A stretch of DNA of 18,757 nucleotides from CAZEQD01 sp964514305 (lineage in GTDB: Bacteria > Acidobacteriota > Aminicenantia > Aminicenantales > Aminicenantaceae), in NCBI GenBank assembly GCA_964514305.1, contig CAZEQD010000038.1:1-18757 (forward strand). Direction: 5' to 3'. Below the pieces are notes generated by a model. The model was not told where the DNA came from. It did not search any database and saw only the letters and a list, made by a program, of their open reading frames with translations. The translations under genes and the position numbers were made by a program. Shown one piece after another: positions 1 to 6,308 of this stretch. Each line of letters starts with the position of its first letter. Positions within the stretch are counted from its first letter, which is position 1.

Positions 1-206
1 AATTTTCATCATTTTTCGCTTTTTATTATTTTATTAGTAAACAATGAATAAAGATTGACACCCTATCATTAAGCAACCTCTATCATCCAAAAATATAAAA
101 TAGATTTGACGCAGATTTGACATTTTACGTCAAAAATCACTTAAAATGACATAAGCTCAATGAAAATAAAAATTGAGGAAGACTATTGAAAAATAAGGGG
201 AAAACC
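1..206. other. AT-rich non-coding region with TTTGAC repeats
   Basis: No ORF of useful length lies here. A 9-bp direct repeat, agatttgac, occurs at 102-110 and 113-121. The second copy is followed by an inverted GTCAAA at 129-134, giving TTTGAC-7 nt-GTCAAA (116-134). A TTGACA at 117-122 has TTAAAA 18 nt downstream on the plus strand, but this would read into the antisense of the tRNAs. On the minus strand two consecutive ATG codons (12-10 and 9-7) could begin a gene leaving the window to the left, but no ribosome binding site precedes them. The region most likely holds regulatory sites for a gene to the left, plus the 3' flank of the tRNA transcript. No T-tract hairpin terminator was found. 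Confidence 0.4.
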
Positions 207-283
207 TGGCGCGCCTGGAGAGACTCGAACTCCCGACCCGCTGCTTAGAAGGCAGCTGCTCTATCCAACTGAGCTACAGGCGC
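207..283 (-). tRNA. tRNA-Arg (anticodon UCU)
   Basis: The minus strand folds as a full cloverleaf. The acceptor stem is GCGCCTG/CAGGCGC (283-277 with 217-211). The D arm is GCTC..GAGC, the anticodon stem GCTGC/GCAGC with loop CTTCTAA, and the T arm GGGAG TTCGAGT CTCTC. The anticodon TCT lies at 249-247, so it reads AGA (and AGG by wobble). The discriminator is G (210), and CCA is encoded at 209-207. It is probably co-transcribed with the upstream tRNA-Pro. Confidence 0.96.
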
Positions 284-335
284 GCTGGCCAAAATTCTTT
301 ACTTGTTTAACCTTGAACAGATCTGGAAGCTCAAA

Positions 336-410
336 TCGGGGAGATCGGATTTGAACCGACGACCTCCTGCTCCCAAGGCAGGCGCGCTAACCAGGCTGCG
401 CCACTCCCCG
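336..410 (-). tRNA. tRNA-Pro (anticodon UGG)
   Basis: The minus-strand cloverleaf has acceptor stem CGGGGAG/CTCCCCG (410-404 with 343-337), D arm GCGC..GCGC, and anticodon stem CCTGC/GCAGG with loop CTTGGGA. The T arm is GTCGG TTCAAAT CCGAT. The anticodon TGG lies at 375-373, which gives proline. The discriminator is A at 336. The bases after it read TTT, so CCA is not encoded, unlike in the neighbouring tRNA-Arg. A 52-nt spacer separates the two. Confidence 0.96.
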
Positions 411-481
411 CAATGTCTACCTTCAACCGTAATCTTCCAAGTGGCCTGCTTCGATTTTTACCCTGGTTTATGAGCTCGATA

Positions 482-510
482 ATGTTAGCAAAACCACCCT
501 TAGTTGTCAA
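482..510 (-). promoter_or_regulatory. candidate sigma-70-type promoter for the tRNA pair
   Basis: On the minus strand a perfect TTGACA (510-505) is followed after 17 nt by TAACAT (487-482, four of six consensus bases). It starts just downstream of the mutL stop and about 70 nt upstream of the tRNA-Pro 5' end. Its position is right for independent tRNA transcription. The call rests on motif match only. Confidence 0.45.
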
Positions 511-512
511 TT

Positions 513-2216
513 TCAGCGCCTCTTCAATCCTTTCTCTATTTCTTTTCTCCCAATCTTAACTATAATCGGCCGGCCATGAGGACAAAGAGATTTATTGGAT
601 GTCTGAAAGAGCTGTTCAACTAAATAATGCATTTTGTCTGGAGTTAAGACTTCCCCCGCTTTAACAGCTGTTTTACAGGCCAAGGTAGCCAGTAGTTTTT
701 TCTTTTTTTTATCAAGATCAACTTTTTCCAATTCGTCAATAGAACTGAGAAAAGCTTCACGGGCTTCTTCTTCCTTGAAAATATCAGGAAATTCTTTTAA
801 GACAAAACTCTTGCCTCCCATTTCCTCCACTTTATAGCCAACCTCTTCTAATAATTCTTTATTTTGCTCATAGTTTAAAAGTTGGGGAGGAGAAAGGTCG
901 AAAACAATTGGAAAGAGGGCCATGCGCCGCGGCCATTTGTGGTCTTTATCTATTTCTTCATATTTTTCAAAAAGTACTCTTTCATGGGCATTGTGCTGGT
1001 CTATGATGAAAATCCCTTCCTCATCAACAGCCACAATATAAGTATTCAGATATTGGCCCAGGACGTGGGGGTAATCACTTTCTTCTCTTGTTCTTAAGGG
1101 GAAAATTACTTCTTGTTTACTCTCTGACTGTCTTTCCTTAAATGAGGTTTGAGGAAATCCTAGCTTTTCCCCAATGCTTGTGACTTGCTTTGTCTCTTCA
1201 GAGAGAGGATAGATTTTTTTTATTCCCTGCTGGCGGAGCATAGCCTGCTTTATTCCTCTTTGAATTAACTGAAAGATAAGCTGAGAATCTTTGAATCTTA
1301 CTTCGGCTTTGGTCGGATGAACATTGACATCAACTTCAGAATAAGGGCAAGAAAGAAATAAAAATGCTTCAGCAAAATTATCCTTCTCTAAAAACCCCCG
1401 ATAAGATTGGTTAAGAGCTGCCTGGAGAAGCTTATCTTTAACCGGGCGTTTATTAACAAAAAAGAACTGATGGCTGCGATCTGAACGCCCCGAGGGTGGA
1501 AGAGAAGTATATCCATAAAGTGACATTTCTTGCTGCTGGCAATCAACTTCAAGCAGCTTCTCCAAAATAGCTCTTCCATAGATTTGAAAAATTCTCTCTT
1601 TAAGGCTTTTAACTGGTGGATAATTGAAGACTTCCCTTTGGTTATGGACCAACGAAAATTTAGTGTGAGGAAAAGCCAAGCAGACCCAGGTTAAGTATCT
1701 TATTATAGGCGAAAATTCAGCTCTTGGGGAGCGGAGAAATTTTTGTCTGGCTGGCAGATTAAAAAACAGACTTCTGACTTCGATACTTGTCCCTTGAGGA
1801 AAGGCAATCTCAGAAACACGAATTACTTTATCTCCTTGCTTTTCAATTAATGTCCCAGTGGATTCCCCCTTTTCCGAAGTTTTAAGAATTAATTGGGACA
1901 CGGCCGCTATACTGGGCAGAGCTTCTCCTCTAAAACCTAAAGTTGAAATGCCAGATAGGTCCTCTTCACTGAAAATTTTGCTGGTGGAATGTCTTTCAAA
2001 ACAGAGGAGAGCGTCTTCCCGGCTCATTCCCTGACCATTATCAGTAACCTTTATCAAACTTTTTCCTCCTTCTAAAAGTTCAACTTTGATGTCTGAAGCT
2101 CCGGCATCTAAGGAATTCTCAACCAGTTCTTTCACCACCGAAAATGGCCTTTCAATAACTTCGCCGGCTGCAATCTTGGCGTAGACTTGAGGAGGAAGAA
2201 CAATAATTTTTTTCAT
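513..2216 (-). CDS. mutL: DNA mismatch repair protein MutL (endonuclease type)
   Basis: 567 aa. MutL couples MutS mismatch recognition to strand incision and excision in the cytoplasm. The N-terminal GHKL ATPase is complete: IAAGEVIERP at 15-24, KELVENSLDAGA at 29-40 with catalytic E30 and Mg-binding N34, DNGQG at 59-63, and GFRGEAL at 94-100. The transducer has FFVNKRP (252-258) and VDVNVHPTKAEVRF (295-308). A variable linker (about 330-380) leads to the C-terminal endonuclease/dimerisation domain. That domain has DQHNAHERVLFE at 406-417 (the DQHA(X)2E(X)4E motif with N409 for A), ACKTAVKAGE at 513-522 and CPHGRP at 545-550. This motif set marks a nicking MutL, as in bacteria without MutH. 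The start fits the family N-terminus, but no Shine-Dalgarno sequence precedes it (upstream reads aagaacaa). No mutS is in the window. It follows mpg on the same strand after 328 bp. Confidence 0.97.
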   Translation of the reverse strand: MKKIIVLPPQVYAKIAAGEVIERPFSVVKELVENSLDAGASDIKVELLEGGKSLIKVTDNGQGMSREDALLCFERHSTSKIFSEEDLSGISTLGFRGEALPSIAAVSQLILKTSEKGESTGTLIEKQGDKVIRVSEIAFPQGTSIEVRSLFFNLPARQKFLRSPRAEFSPIIRYLTWVCLAFPHTKFSLVHNQREVFNYPPVKSLKERIFQIYGRAILEKLLEVDCQQQEMSLYGYTSLPPSGRSDRSHQFFFVNKRPVKDKLLQAALNQSYRGFLEKDNFAEAFLFLSCPYSEVDVNVHPTKAEVRFKDSQLIFQLIQRGIKQAMLRQQGIKKIYPLSEETKQVTSIGEKLGFPQTSFKERQSESKQEVIFPLRTREESDYPHVLGQYLNTYIVAVDEEGIFIIDQHNAHERVLFEKYEEIDKDHKWPRRMALFPIVFDLSPPQLLNYEQNKELLEEVGYKVEEMGGKSFVLKEFPDIFKEEEAREAFLSSIDELEKVDLDKKKKKLLATLACKTAVKAGEVLTPDKMHYLVEQLFQTSNKSLCPHGRPIIVKIGRKEIEKGLKRR

Positions 2217-2227
2217 TTGTTCTTATT

Positions 2228-2374
2228 TTAATCGCTTGGCCTAAGAAATAAAAGTAAACTCTCCATATTTATTGCCTTAAACCTTTTGTCAGTCTGCAGG
2301 GGACAGCAGGCCTTAGAGAAGCAATCCATTCATTTTGACGGCCTCCAGGAACAGATGGCTGACCCTTCAGGCAT
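2228..2374 (-). other. short SD-led reading frame interrupted by one TGA (possible leader peptide or gene remnant)
   Basis: The minus strand has AAGGAGT at the ideal distance before ATG at 2374-2372. It encodes 14 residues (MPEGSAICSWRPSK) and stops at TGA (2332-2330). The next codon in the same frame is ATG (2329-2327), which opens 33 further residues to TAA at 2230-2228. That second segment is rich in Cys early on (C3, C8, C9) and has a leucine run near its end. It ends 12 nt upstream of the mutL start. It could be a leader peptide, a decayed gene or chance. I do not recognise the product, and nothing shows that it is translated. Confidence 0.25.
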
Positions 2375-2416
2375 AAATTTACTCCTTAAATCTTATATCT
2401 CACATTTAACGCCATA

Positions 2417-2487
2417 CAGCGATTTCTTTCCATCTAAAGCCCATGGTAGTGGGCGGTAGTCTTGGCGAGGATGGATGGCAATCGCTG
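2417..2487. repeat. nested inverted repeat (structured element)
   Basis: Three nested stems share one axis. The outer is cagcgatt/aatcgctg (2417-2424 with 2480-2487). The middle is ccatc/gatgg (2430-2434 with 2470-2474 or 2474-2478). The inner is gccca/tgggc (2439-2443 with 2450-2454) around a 6-nt loop. The layout suggests a folded RNA or the subterminal hairpin of a small mobile element. The inner part, with taaagcccatggtagtgggc, resembles hairpins at IS200/IS605-type ends as I remember them, but no transposase is present. No T-tract follows on either strand, so it is not a standard terminator. Confidence 0.5.
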
Positions 2488-2544
2488 CTTTTAAAGATAA
2501 ATCTCCTCATTATTAGATATCTCAGTTGAAATATTTTCCTTTAT

Positions 2545-3123
2545 TTATTTGAAGGAAACAAAAGGGCTGTCTTTAAAATAAACTCTCCACAGTCTATCTC
2601 GGCCTCGGCTAATTCCTATCCTTGGCCTCCAGACCAATTCTCCTGGCTCAGCTTTTCCTTTTTCTATAAAAAGAGGCGATTTAGGCGAACAAACTGATAT
2701 TCCATTTACCTTAAGATCCACAGCTAAGGCCTGGCAGAGCTTGGCCGGTCCCGAACATAAATCTAGCAGATTGTTTCTTTGACGTCTCTTCATCATCAGT
2801 TTAATGCCATCTTTAGGCTCCAAAGCCCTGATTAAAACTGCGGCTGGGAAATCCTCCTTTTCAGTTATCACATTTAGAAGACAATGAACACCATAGGTTA
2901 AATAAACAAAGGCCCTACCAGAAGGACCGTAAAGGCTAGCGCTTTTTTTCGTTCTTCCCCTTGAAGCGAAGGAGGCTGGATCATCTTCACCTCGATATGC
3001 TTCAGCTTCAACAATAATACCGGAGGTATAACCTTCTTCTGTTTTTCTAACTAAAACTGCCCCAATTAAATCTTCCAAGACCTTAAGAGTAGGACGGGAA
3101 TAAAATGAACAAGGTAGAATCAT
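2545..3123 (-). CDS. mpg: 3-methyladenine DNA glycosylase, AAG/MPG family
   Basis: 192 aa, normal for bacterial members. The enzyme flips out alkylated or deaminated purines and cleaves the N-glycosidic bond in base excision repair. Family signatures are PTLKVLEDLIGAVLV (11-25), GIIVEAEAYRGEDDPAS (35-51), YGPSGRAFVYLTYGVHCLLN (65-84), AVLIRALEP and LCSGPAKLCQAL. By alignment to human AAG, the catalytic glutamate E125 is E41 and base-stacking Y127 is Y43. The position of human H136 (the His of bacterial DPASHA) is F52 here, a change at the base-binding pocket. The start codon overlaps the mtaB stop by one base (TAATG), so translation is probably coupled; no strong Shine-Dalgarno is seen. It is the last gene of the purD-purE-mtaB-mpg chain. 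Confidence 0.93.
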   Translation of the reverse strand: MILPCSFYSRPTLKVLEDLIGAVLVRKTEEGYTSGIIVEAEAYRGEDDPASFASRGRTKKSASLYGPSGRAFVYLTYGVHCLLNVITEKEDFPAAVLIRALEPKDGIKLMMKRRQRNNLLDLCSGPAKLCQALAVDLKVNGISVCSPKSPLFIEKGKAEPGELVWRPRIGISRGRDRLWRVYFKDSPFVSFK

Positions 3124-4391
3124 TAATAGCTAGAACCACTTATGGCTGGAAAAATGATTTTTCCTCTGGTTTGTCGAAAGTTGACATCTGTAATTTTCAC
3201 TCTGACTACTTCTCCTTCTGGTTGAGGACACGGCTGAGCTAAAACTTTAATATAATTAGAAGTCAAAAGGTGAGTTTCCTCTTTACTTTTTTTGATGATT
3301 ACCCCATCTAATTCTTCACCTAAAAATAAGCACCGAAATTCGAAATTCTTTTTGGCCGAAAGTCTCCGTAGATAATCAGTTCTCTCCTTTTTTCTTCTTT
3401 CTGAAATCTGAGGCCATGAGGCTGCTGGTGTACCAGGGCGAGGGGAATAAGAAAAGACATGAAAATAAGTCAAGGCTGAATTCTCTAAGAAGTGGCAGGT
3501 TTGGACAAAGTCTTCTTCACTTTCTCCTGGAAAACCAGCGATAATGTCGGCTCCCAGTGAGGCTTGAGGTAATTTCTGTCTGAGATAAAATATAATTTCT
3601 TGATAGTTTTCTACTTTAATTTTTCTACCCATTCTGGCCAGAATCCTGTTAGAGCCTGACTGCAACGAGAGGTGGAAATGAGGGCATATTTTTTCGCTGT
3701 GGGCAAGGTGCTCAATGAGAGGTGAAGGAAGAAGTCGAGGATCAAGAGAACTAAGCCTAATCCTCCCTAATCCTTCTAATCTTTCGACCTCCTTAAGCAG
3801 CTCTAATAAAGAACTGGGCGGATAAAGATCAAGTCCATAATAACAGATATGGATGCCAGTTAGGACAATTTCTCGAAAACCTTGGCTCAACAATTTCCTA
3901 ATCTGGGTTAGAATTTTTTCTTTTTTAAAGCTGAGACTTTTGCCTCTTACCTGAGGCACTATACAAAAAGTACAGGCATAATTGCAGCCATCTTGGATTT
4001 TGACTAAGGCTCTAGCCCGGTAGTTTCCCCCTTTCTGGACCTCGGCTGCCTTCAGGGAAGAAAGAATATCTGGAATAATTCTTTGTTTATGATGGTTGCT
4101 ATAAACCCGCCAGAGCTGAGGCCATTTCTGCCATTCCTGCAGAGCTCTCTCGACATAGCATCCTGTGACTATTATCCGGGCCCTGGGGTTCAGCCTGAGC
4201 AACCTGCGGACGAACTTTCTGACATCGCGATCAGCCCGGCTGGTGACTGTACAGGAATTAACTATAACCAGCTCGCTCTTGAAATAGTCTCTTTCATAAT
4301 AGAGGCCATTCTCCTGGAGTTCGGTAGTCCAGGCAAAGGCCTCAGCCTGGTTGACACGACAGCCAAAACTTTGAATATAAAAAGAAATCAT
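3123..4391 (-). CDS. mtaB: tRNA t6A37 methylthiotransferase MtaB (radical SAM)
   Basis: 422 aa. MtaB-type enzymes add a methylthio group to t6A at tRNA position 37, using two iron-sulfur clusters and SAM. The N-terminal UPF0004 domain carries C11 (FGCRVNQAE), C47 (NSCTVTSRADRDVRK) and C78 (VTGCYVE), ligands of the auxiliary cluster. The radical-SAM core has C136, C140 and C143 in DGCNYACTFC. A C-terminal TRAM domain (about 355-418) should bind tRNA. The NQAE and SCTVT..AD signatures favour MtaB over MiaB and RimO. It overlaps purE by 4 nt (ATGA) upstream and mpg by 1 nt downstream. It belongs to a purine/repair operon with no obvious functional link to tRNA modification. MiaB-type specificity cannot be fully excluded by sequence alone. 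Confidence 0.9.
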   Translation of the reverse strand: MISFYIQSFGCRVNQAEAFAWTTELQENGLYYERDYFKSELVIVNSCTVTSRADRDVRKFVRRLLRLNPRARIIVTGCYVERALQEWQKWPQLWRVYSNHHKQRIIPDILSSLKAAEVQKGGNYRARALVKIQDGCNYACTFCIVPQVRGKSLSFKKEKILTQIRKLLSQGFREIVLTGIHICYYGLDLYPPSSLLELLKEVERLEGLGRIRLSSLDPRLLPSPLIEHLAHSEKICPHFHLSLQSGSNRILARMGRKIKVENYQEIIFYLRQKLPQASLGADIIAGFPGESEEDFVQTCHFLENSALTYFHVFSYSPRPGTPAASWPQISERRKKERTDYLRRLSAKKNFEFRCLFLGEELDGVIIKKSKEETHLLTSNYIKVLAQPCPQPEGEVVRVKITDVNFRQTRGKIIFPAISGSSY

Positions 4392-4882
4392 AGCTTATCC
4401 ACAATATTTTTTGATTTTCTCTCAACCTCTAAAACCATCTTCTGTCTGTAATCATAGAGCTTCTTAGCTAAAGATTCATCTTTCAAAGCTAATATTTGAA
4501 CGGCCAGCAAGGCTGCGTTCGCAGCTCCTGATTTTCCCAGGCCAACTGTAGCCACTGGCACACCTTTGGGCATCTGCACTGTTGACAATAATGAATCTAA
4601 ACCGCCCAAAGTCTGGCCTGCAATCGGAACTCCAATCACTGGCTTTGTCGTGTGAGCAGCTATAAATCCTGCTAAATGAGCTGATTTTCCGGCCATAGCA
4701 ATAAAAACTTCGACTCCTCTCTCTTCAAAATCTTTTATAAGCTTTAAAGTTCTTCGGGGAGTCCGATGAGCAGAGGTGACTTCTAAGAAAAAAGGTAGAT
4801 TAAAGGCCTTGAGAATCTTTAAAGATTCCTGGGCCATCTCAAAGTCTGAATCACTGCCAATTAAGACTGCAACCTTCATCAT
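4388..4882 (-). CDS. purE: N5-carboxyaminoimidazole ribonucleotide mutase (PurE)
   Basis: 164 aa. PurE makes CAIR in de novo purine synthesis, from N5-CAIR (class I) or from AIR plus CO2 (class II). Visible motifs are GSDSD (9-13), SAHRTP (37-42), AGKSAHLAG, GVPIAGQTLGGLDSLLS and VQMPKGVPVATV. SAHRTP, AHL and VQMP are class I features. The GKS in place of the usual GGA before AHL slightly resembles the AGRS of class II enzymes. No purK lies in the window, so the class matters: without PurK elsewhere, a class II-like reaction would be needed. It overlaps purD (4879-4882) and mtaB (4388-4391) by ATGA, so translation is probably coupled. Confidence 0.95.
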   Translation of the reverse strand: MMKVAVLIGSDSDFEMAQESLKILKAFNLPFFLEVTSAHRTPRRTLKLIKDFEERGVEVFIAMAGKSAHLAGFIAAHTTKPVIGVPIAGQTLGGLDSLLSTVQMPKGVPVATVGLGKSGAANAALLAVQILALKDESLAKKLYDYRQKMVLEVERKSKNIVDKL

Positions 4883-6156
4883 TCCTCCTCTCTTTGAGCT
4901 CCAATGTCACGTCTAAAATGCATGGCCTCAAAATATATCTTAAAAATAGCATTATATATTTTCTTCATCGTCTCAGCCAAGGTTGCCTCTGAAGCACAGA
5001 CTCCCAACACCCGCCCTCCATTTGTATAACATTGGCCATCCTTTAAGATGGTGCCGGCGTGAAAAATGATTATTCCTGGTATCTTGGCTACTTCTTTGAG
5101 ACCTTCTATCTTTTTACCTTTCTCGTATTTGAGAGGATACCCCCCTGAAGCAAGAACTACACAAGCTGAGGGTTTAGAGCTCCATCTCATCTCCTGACTT
5201 AGAACATTTCCCTCCACCACGGCCACCAGCACCTTAATCAGATCGCCTTCTATTCTTAATACTTGGGCTTGAGTTTCTGGGTCTCCAAAGCGGCAGTTAT
5301 ACTCTAAGACCTTGGGTCCTTCCTCAGTCAACATTAAACCCACATAAAGAACTCCTTTGTATTTTCGCCCCTCTTCCAGCATCCGGGTTATGGTTGGAAA
5401 AACAATGGTCTCCATTATTTCCTGGAAAAGCTCTTGGTCAATAAAAGGTGAAGGGGAAATTGCACCCATACCTCCTGTATTAGGGCCTTTATCACCGTCA
5501 TAAACCGGCTTGTGATCCATAGTGGTAACCAGAGGCATGACCTTAACTCCATCAGAAATGACCATAAAAGAAGCCTCTCTTCCTCTTAAGAATTCTTCAA
5601 TAACCACTTTTTCTCCGGCTTTTCCAAATTTTTTTCTGACCATAAGCATATCCACCGCTTCTTCTGCTTTACGCCTGCTCCTGCATATCAGAGCTCCCTT
5701 GCCCGCAGCTAAACCATCGGCTTTAACCACCAGAGGGAATGAAAATTGGCCAGAATTAAGAATCTCTTTGGCTTTCTCGGGAGAGTGAGCCACTTGAAAT
5801 CGGGCTGTGGGAATTTTATGCCTTTCCATAAATTGCTTGGCAAAAACTTTGCTCCCTTCTATCTGAGCTGCATTCTGATCAGGACCAAATATTTTCAGGC
5901 CTCTTTCCTCAAATTCATCGACAATGCCCATGGTTAAAGGCAACTCAGGCCCAACGACCGTCAAATCTATTTTCTGACTAAGAGCAAAATCAGCTAAGCC
6001 CTTAATATCAGTCGCTTCAAGGGCAATGTTCTCGGCTACAGCCATTGTTCCGGCGTTACCCGGAGCACAATAAATTTTTTTCACCAGCGGACTCTTAGCT
6101 ATTTTCCAGGCTAAAGCATGCTCTCTTCCTCCAGAACCGATGACTAATATTTTCAT
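4879..6156 (-). CDS. purD: phosphoribosylamine-glycine ligase (GAR synthetase)
   Basis: 425 aa, full length for the family. PurD joins phosphoribosylamine and glycine with ATP, the second step of purine synthesis. The N-terminal domain starts with VIGSGGREHALAW and APGNAGT. The ATP-grasp region has GSKVFAKQFM, VVKADGLAAGKGA, VIEEFLRGREAS, GDKGPNTGGMGA and VLEYNCRFGDPETQ. The C-terminal domain has VVLASGGYP and GRVLGV. The start is preceded by GGAAGA at good spacing. It leads the purD-purE-mtaB-mpg chain. The SHMT-like gene just upstream on the same strand could provide its glycine substrate. Confidence 0.97.
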   Translation of the reverse strand: MKILVIGSGGREHALAWKIAKSPLVKKIYCAPGNAGTMAVAENIALEATDIKGLADFALSQKIDLTVVGPELPLTMGIVDEFEERGLKIFGPDQNAAQIEGSKVFAKQFMERHKIPTARFQVAHSPEKAKEILNSGQFSFPLVVKADGLAAGKGALICRSRRKAEEAVDMLMVRKKFGKAGEKVVIEEFLRGREASFMVISDGVKVMPLVTTMDHKPVYDGDKGPNTGGMGAISPSPFIDQELFQEIMETIVFPTITRMLEEGRKYKGVLYVGLMLTEEGPKVLEYNCRFGDPETQAQVLRIEGDLIKVLVAVVEGNVLSQEMRWSSKPSACVVLASGGYPLKYEKGKKIEGLKEVAKIPGIIIFHAGTILKDGQCYTNGGRVLGVCASEATLAETMKKIYNAIFKIYFEAMHFRRDIGAQREEE

Positions 6157-6185
6157 CTTTCTTCCTTTTATTTAGTTTTTAAATC

Positions 6186-6214
6186 ATTCTGACAAAAAAG
6201 ATTTTCCCCGTCAA
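6186..6214 (-). promoter_or_regulatory. candidate promoter for purD-purE-mtaB-mpg
   Basis: The minus strand has TTGACG (6214-6209), a 17-nt spacer and CAGAAT (6191-6186), about 30 nt upstream of the purD start. The -35 matches five of six consensus bases and the -10 four of six. I saw no purine riboswitch or PurR-like box in the 152-bp gap. Confidence 0.35.
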
Positions 6215-6308
6215 GAAAGCTTTAACTGTCGGCCAGCCTAAAAAGTTTACTTATTATCACTCAAAACTGGAGGAAAATCCCTATCTTATCTTCTCTTAAA
6301 AGCGGTGA

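Larger units (their letters stand above)
2217..2544. other. 328-bp intergenic region between mpg and mutL
   Basis: There is no gene of normal size. It holds a nested inverted repeat (2417-2487) and two short in-frame minus-strand ORFs separated by one TGA (2374-2330 and 2329-2228), the first behind a good ribosome binding site. I could not find a convincing promoter for mutL: CTGACA (about 30 nt after the first ORF) lacks a good -10. No T-tract terminator follows mpg. I did not match the stretch to a riboswitch family I know. Confidence 0.5.

Noticed and set aside
55..86. Plus-strand promoter TTGACA ... TATCAT
   Set aside because: The spacer is 20 nt, too long for a standard promoter, and no gene follows on that strand.
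156..177. CTCAAT/ATTGAG hairpin as a terminator of the tRNA transcript
   Set aside because: The stem is only 6 bp of AT-rich sequence, and no T-run follows it.
2228..2374. Selenoprotein gene based on the in-frame TGA
   Set aside because: No SECIS-like structure or known selenoprotein motif is visible. A remnant, leader or chance is simpler.
4083..4451. Plus-strand 122-codon ORF opposite mtaB and purE
   Set aside because: It is antisense to two strongly supported genes, overlaps their junction and shows no family motif.
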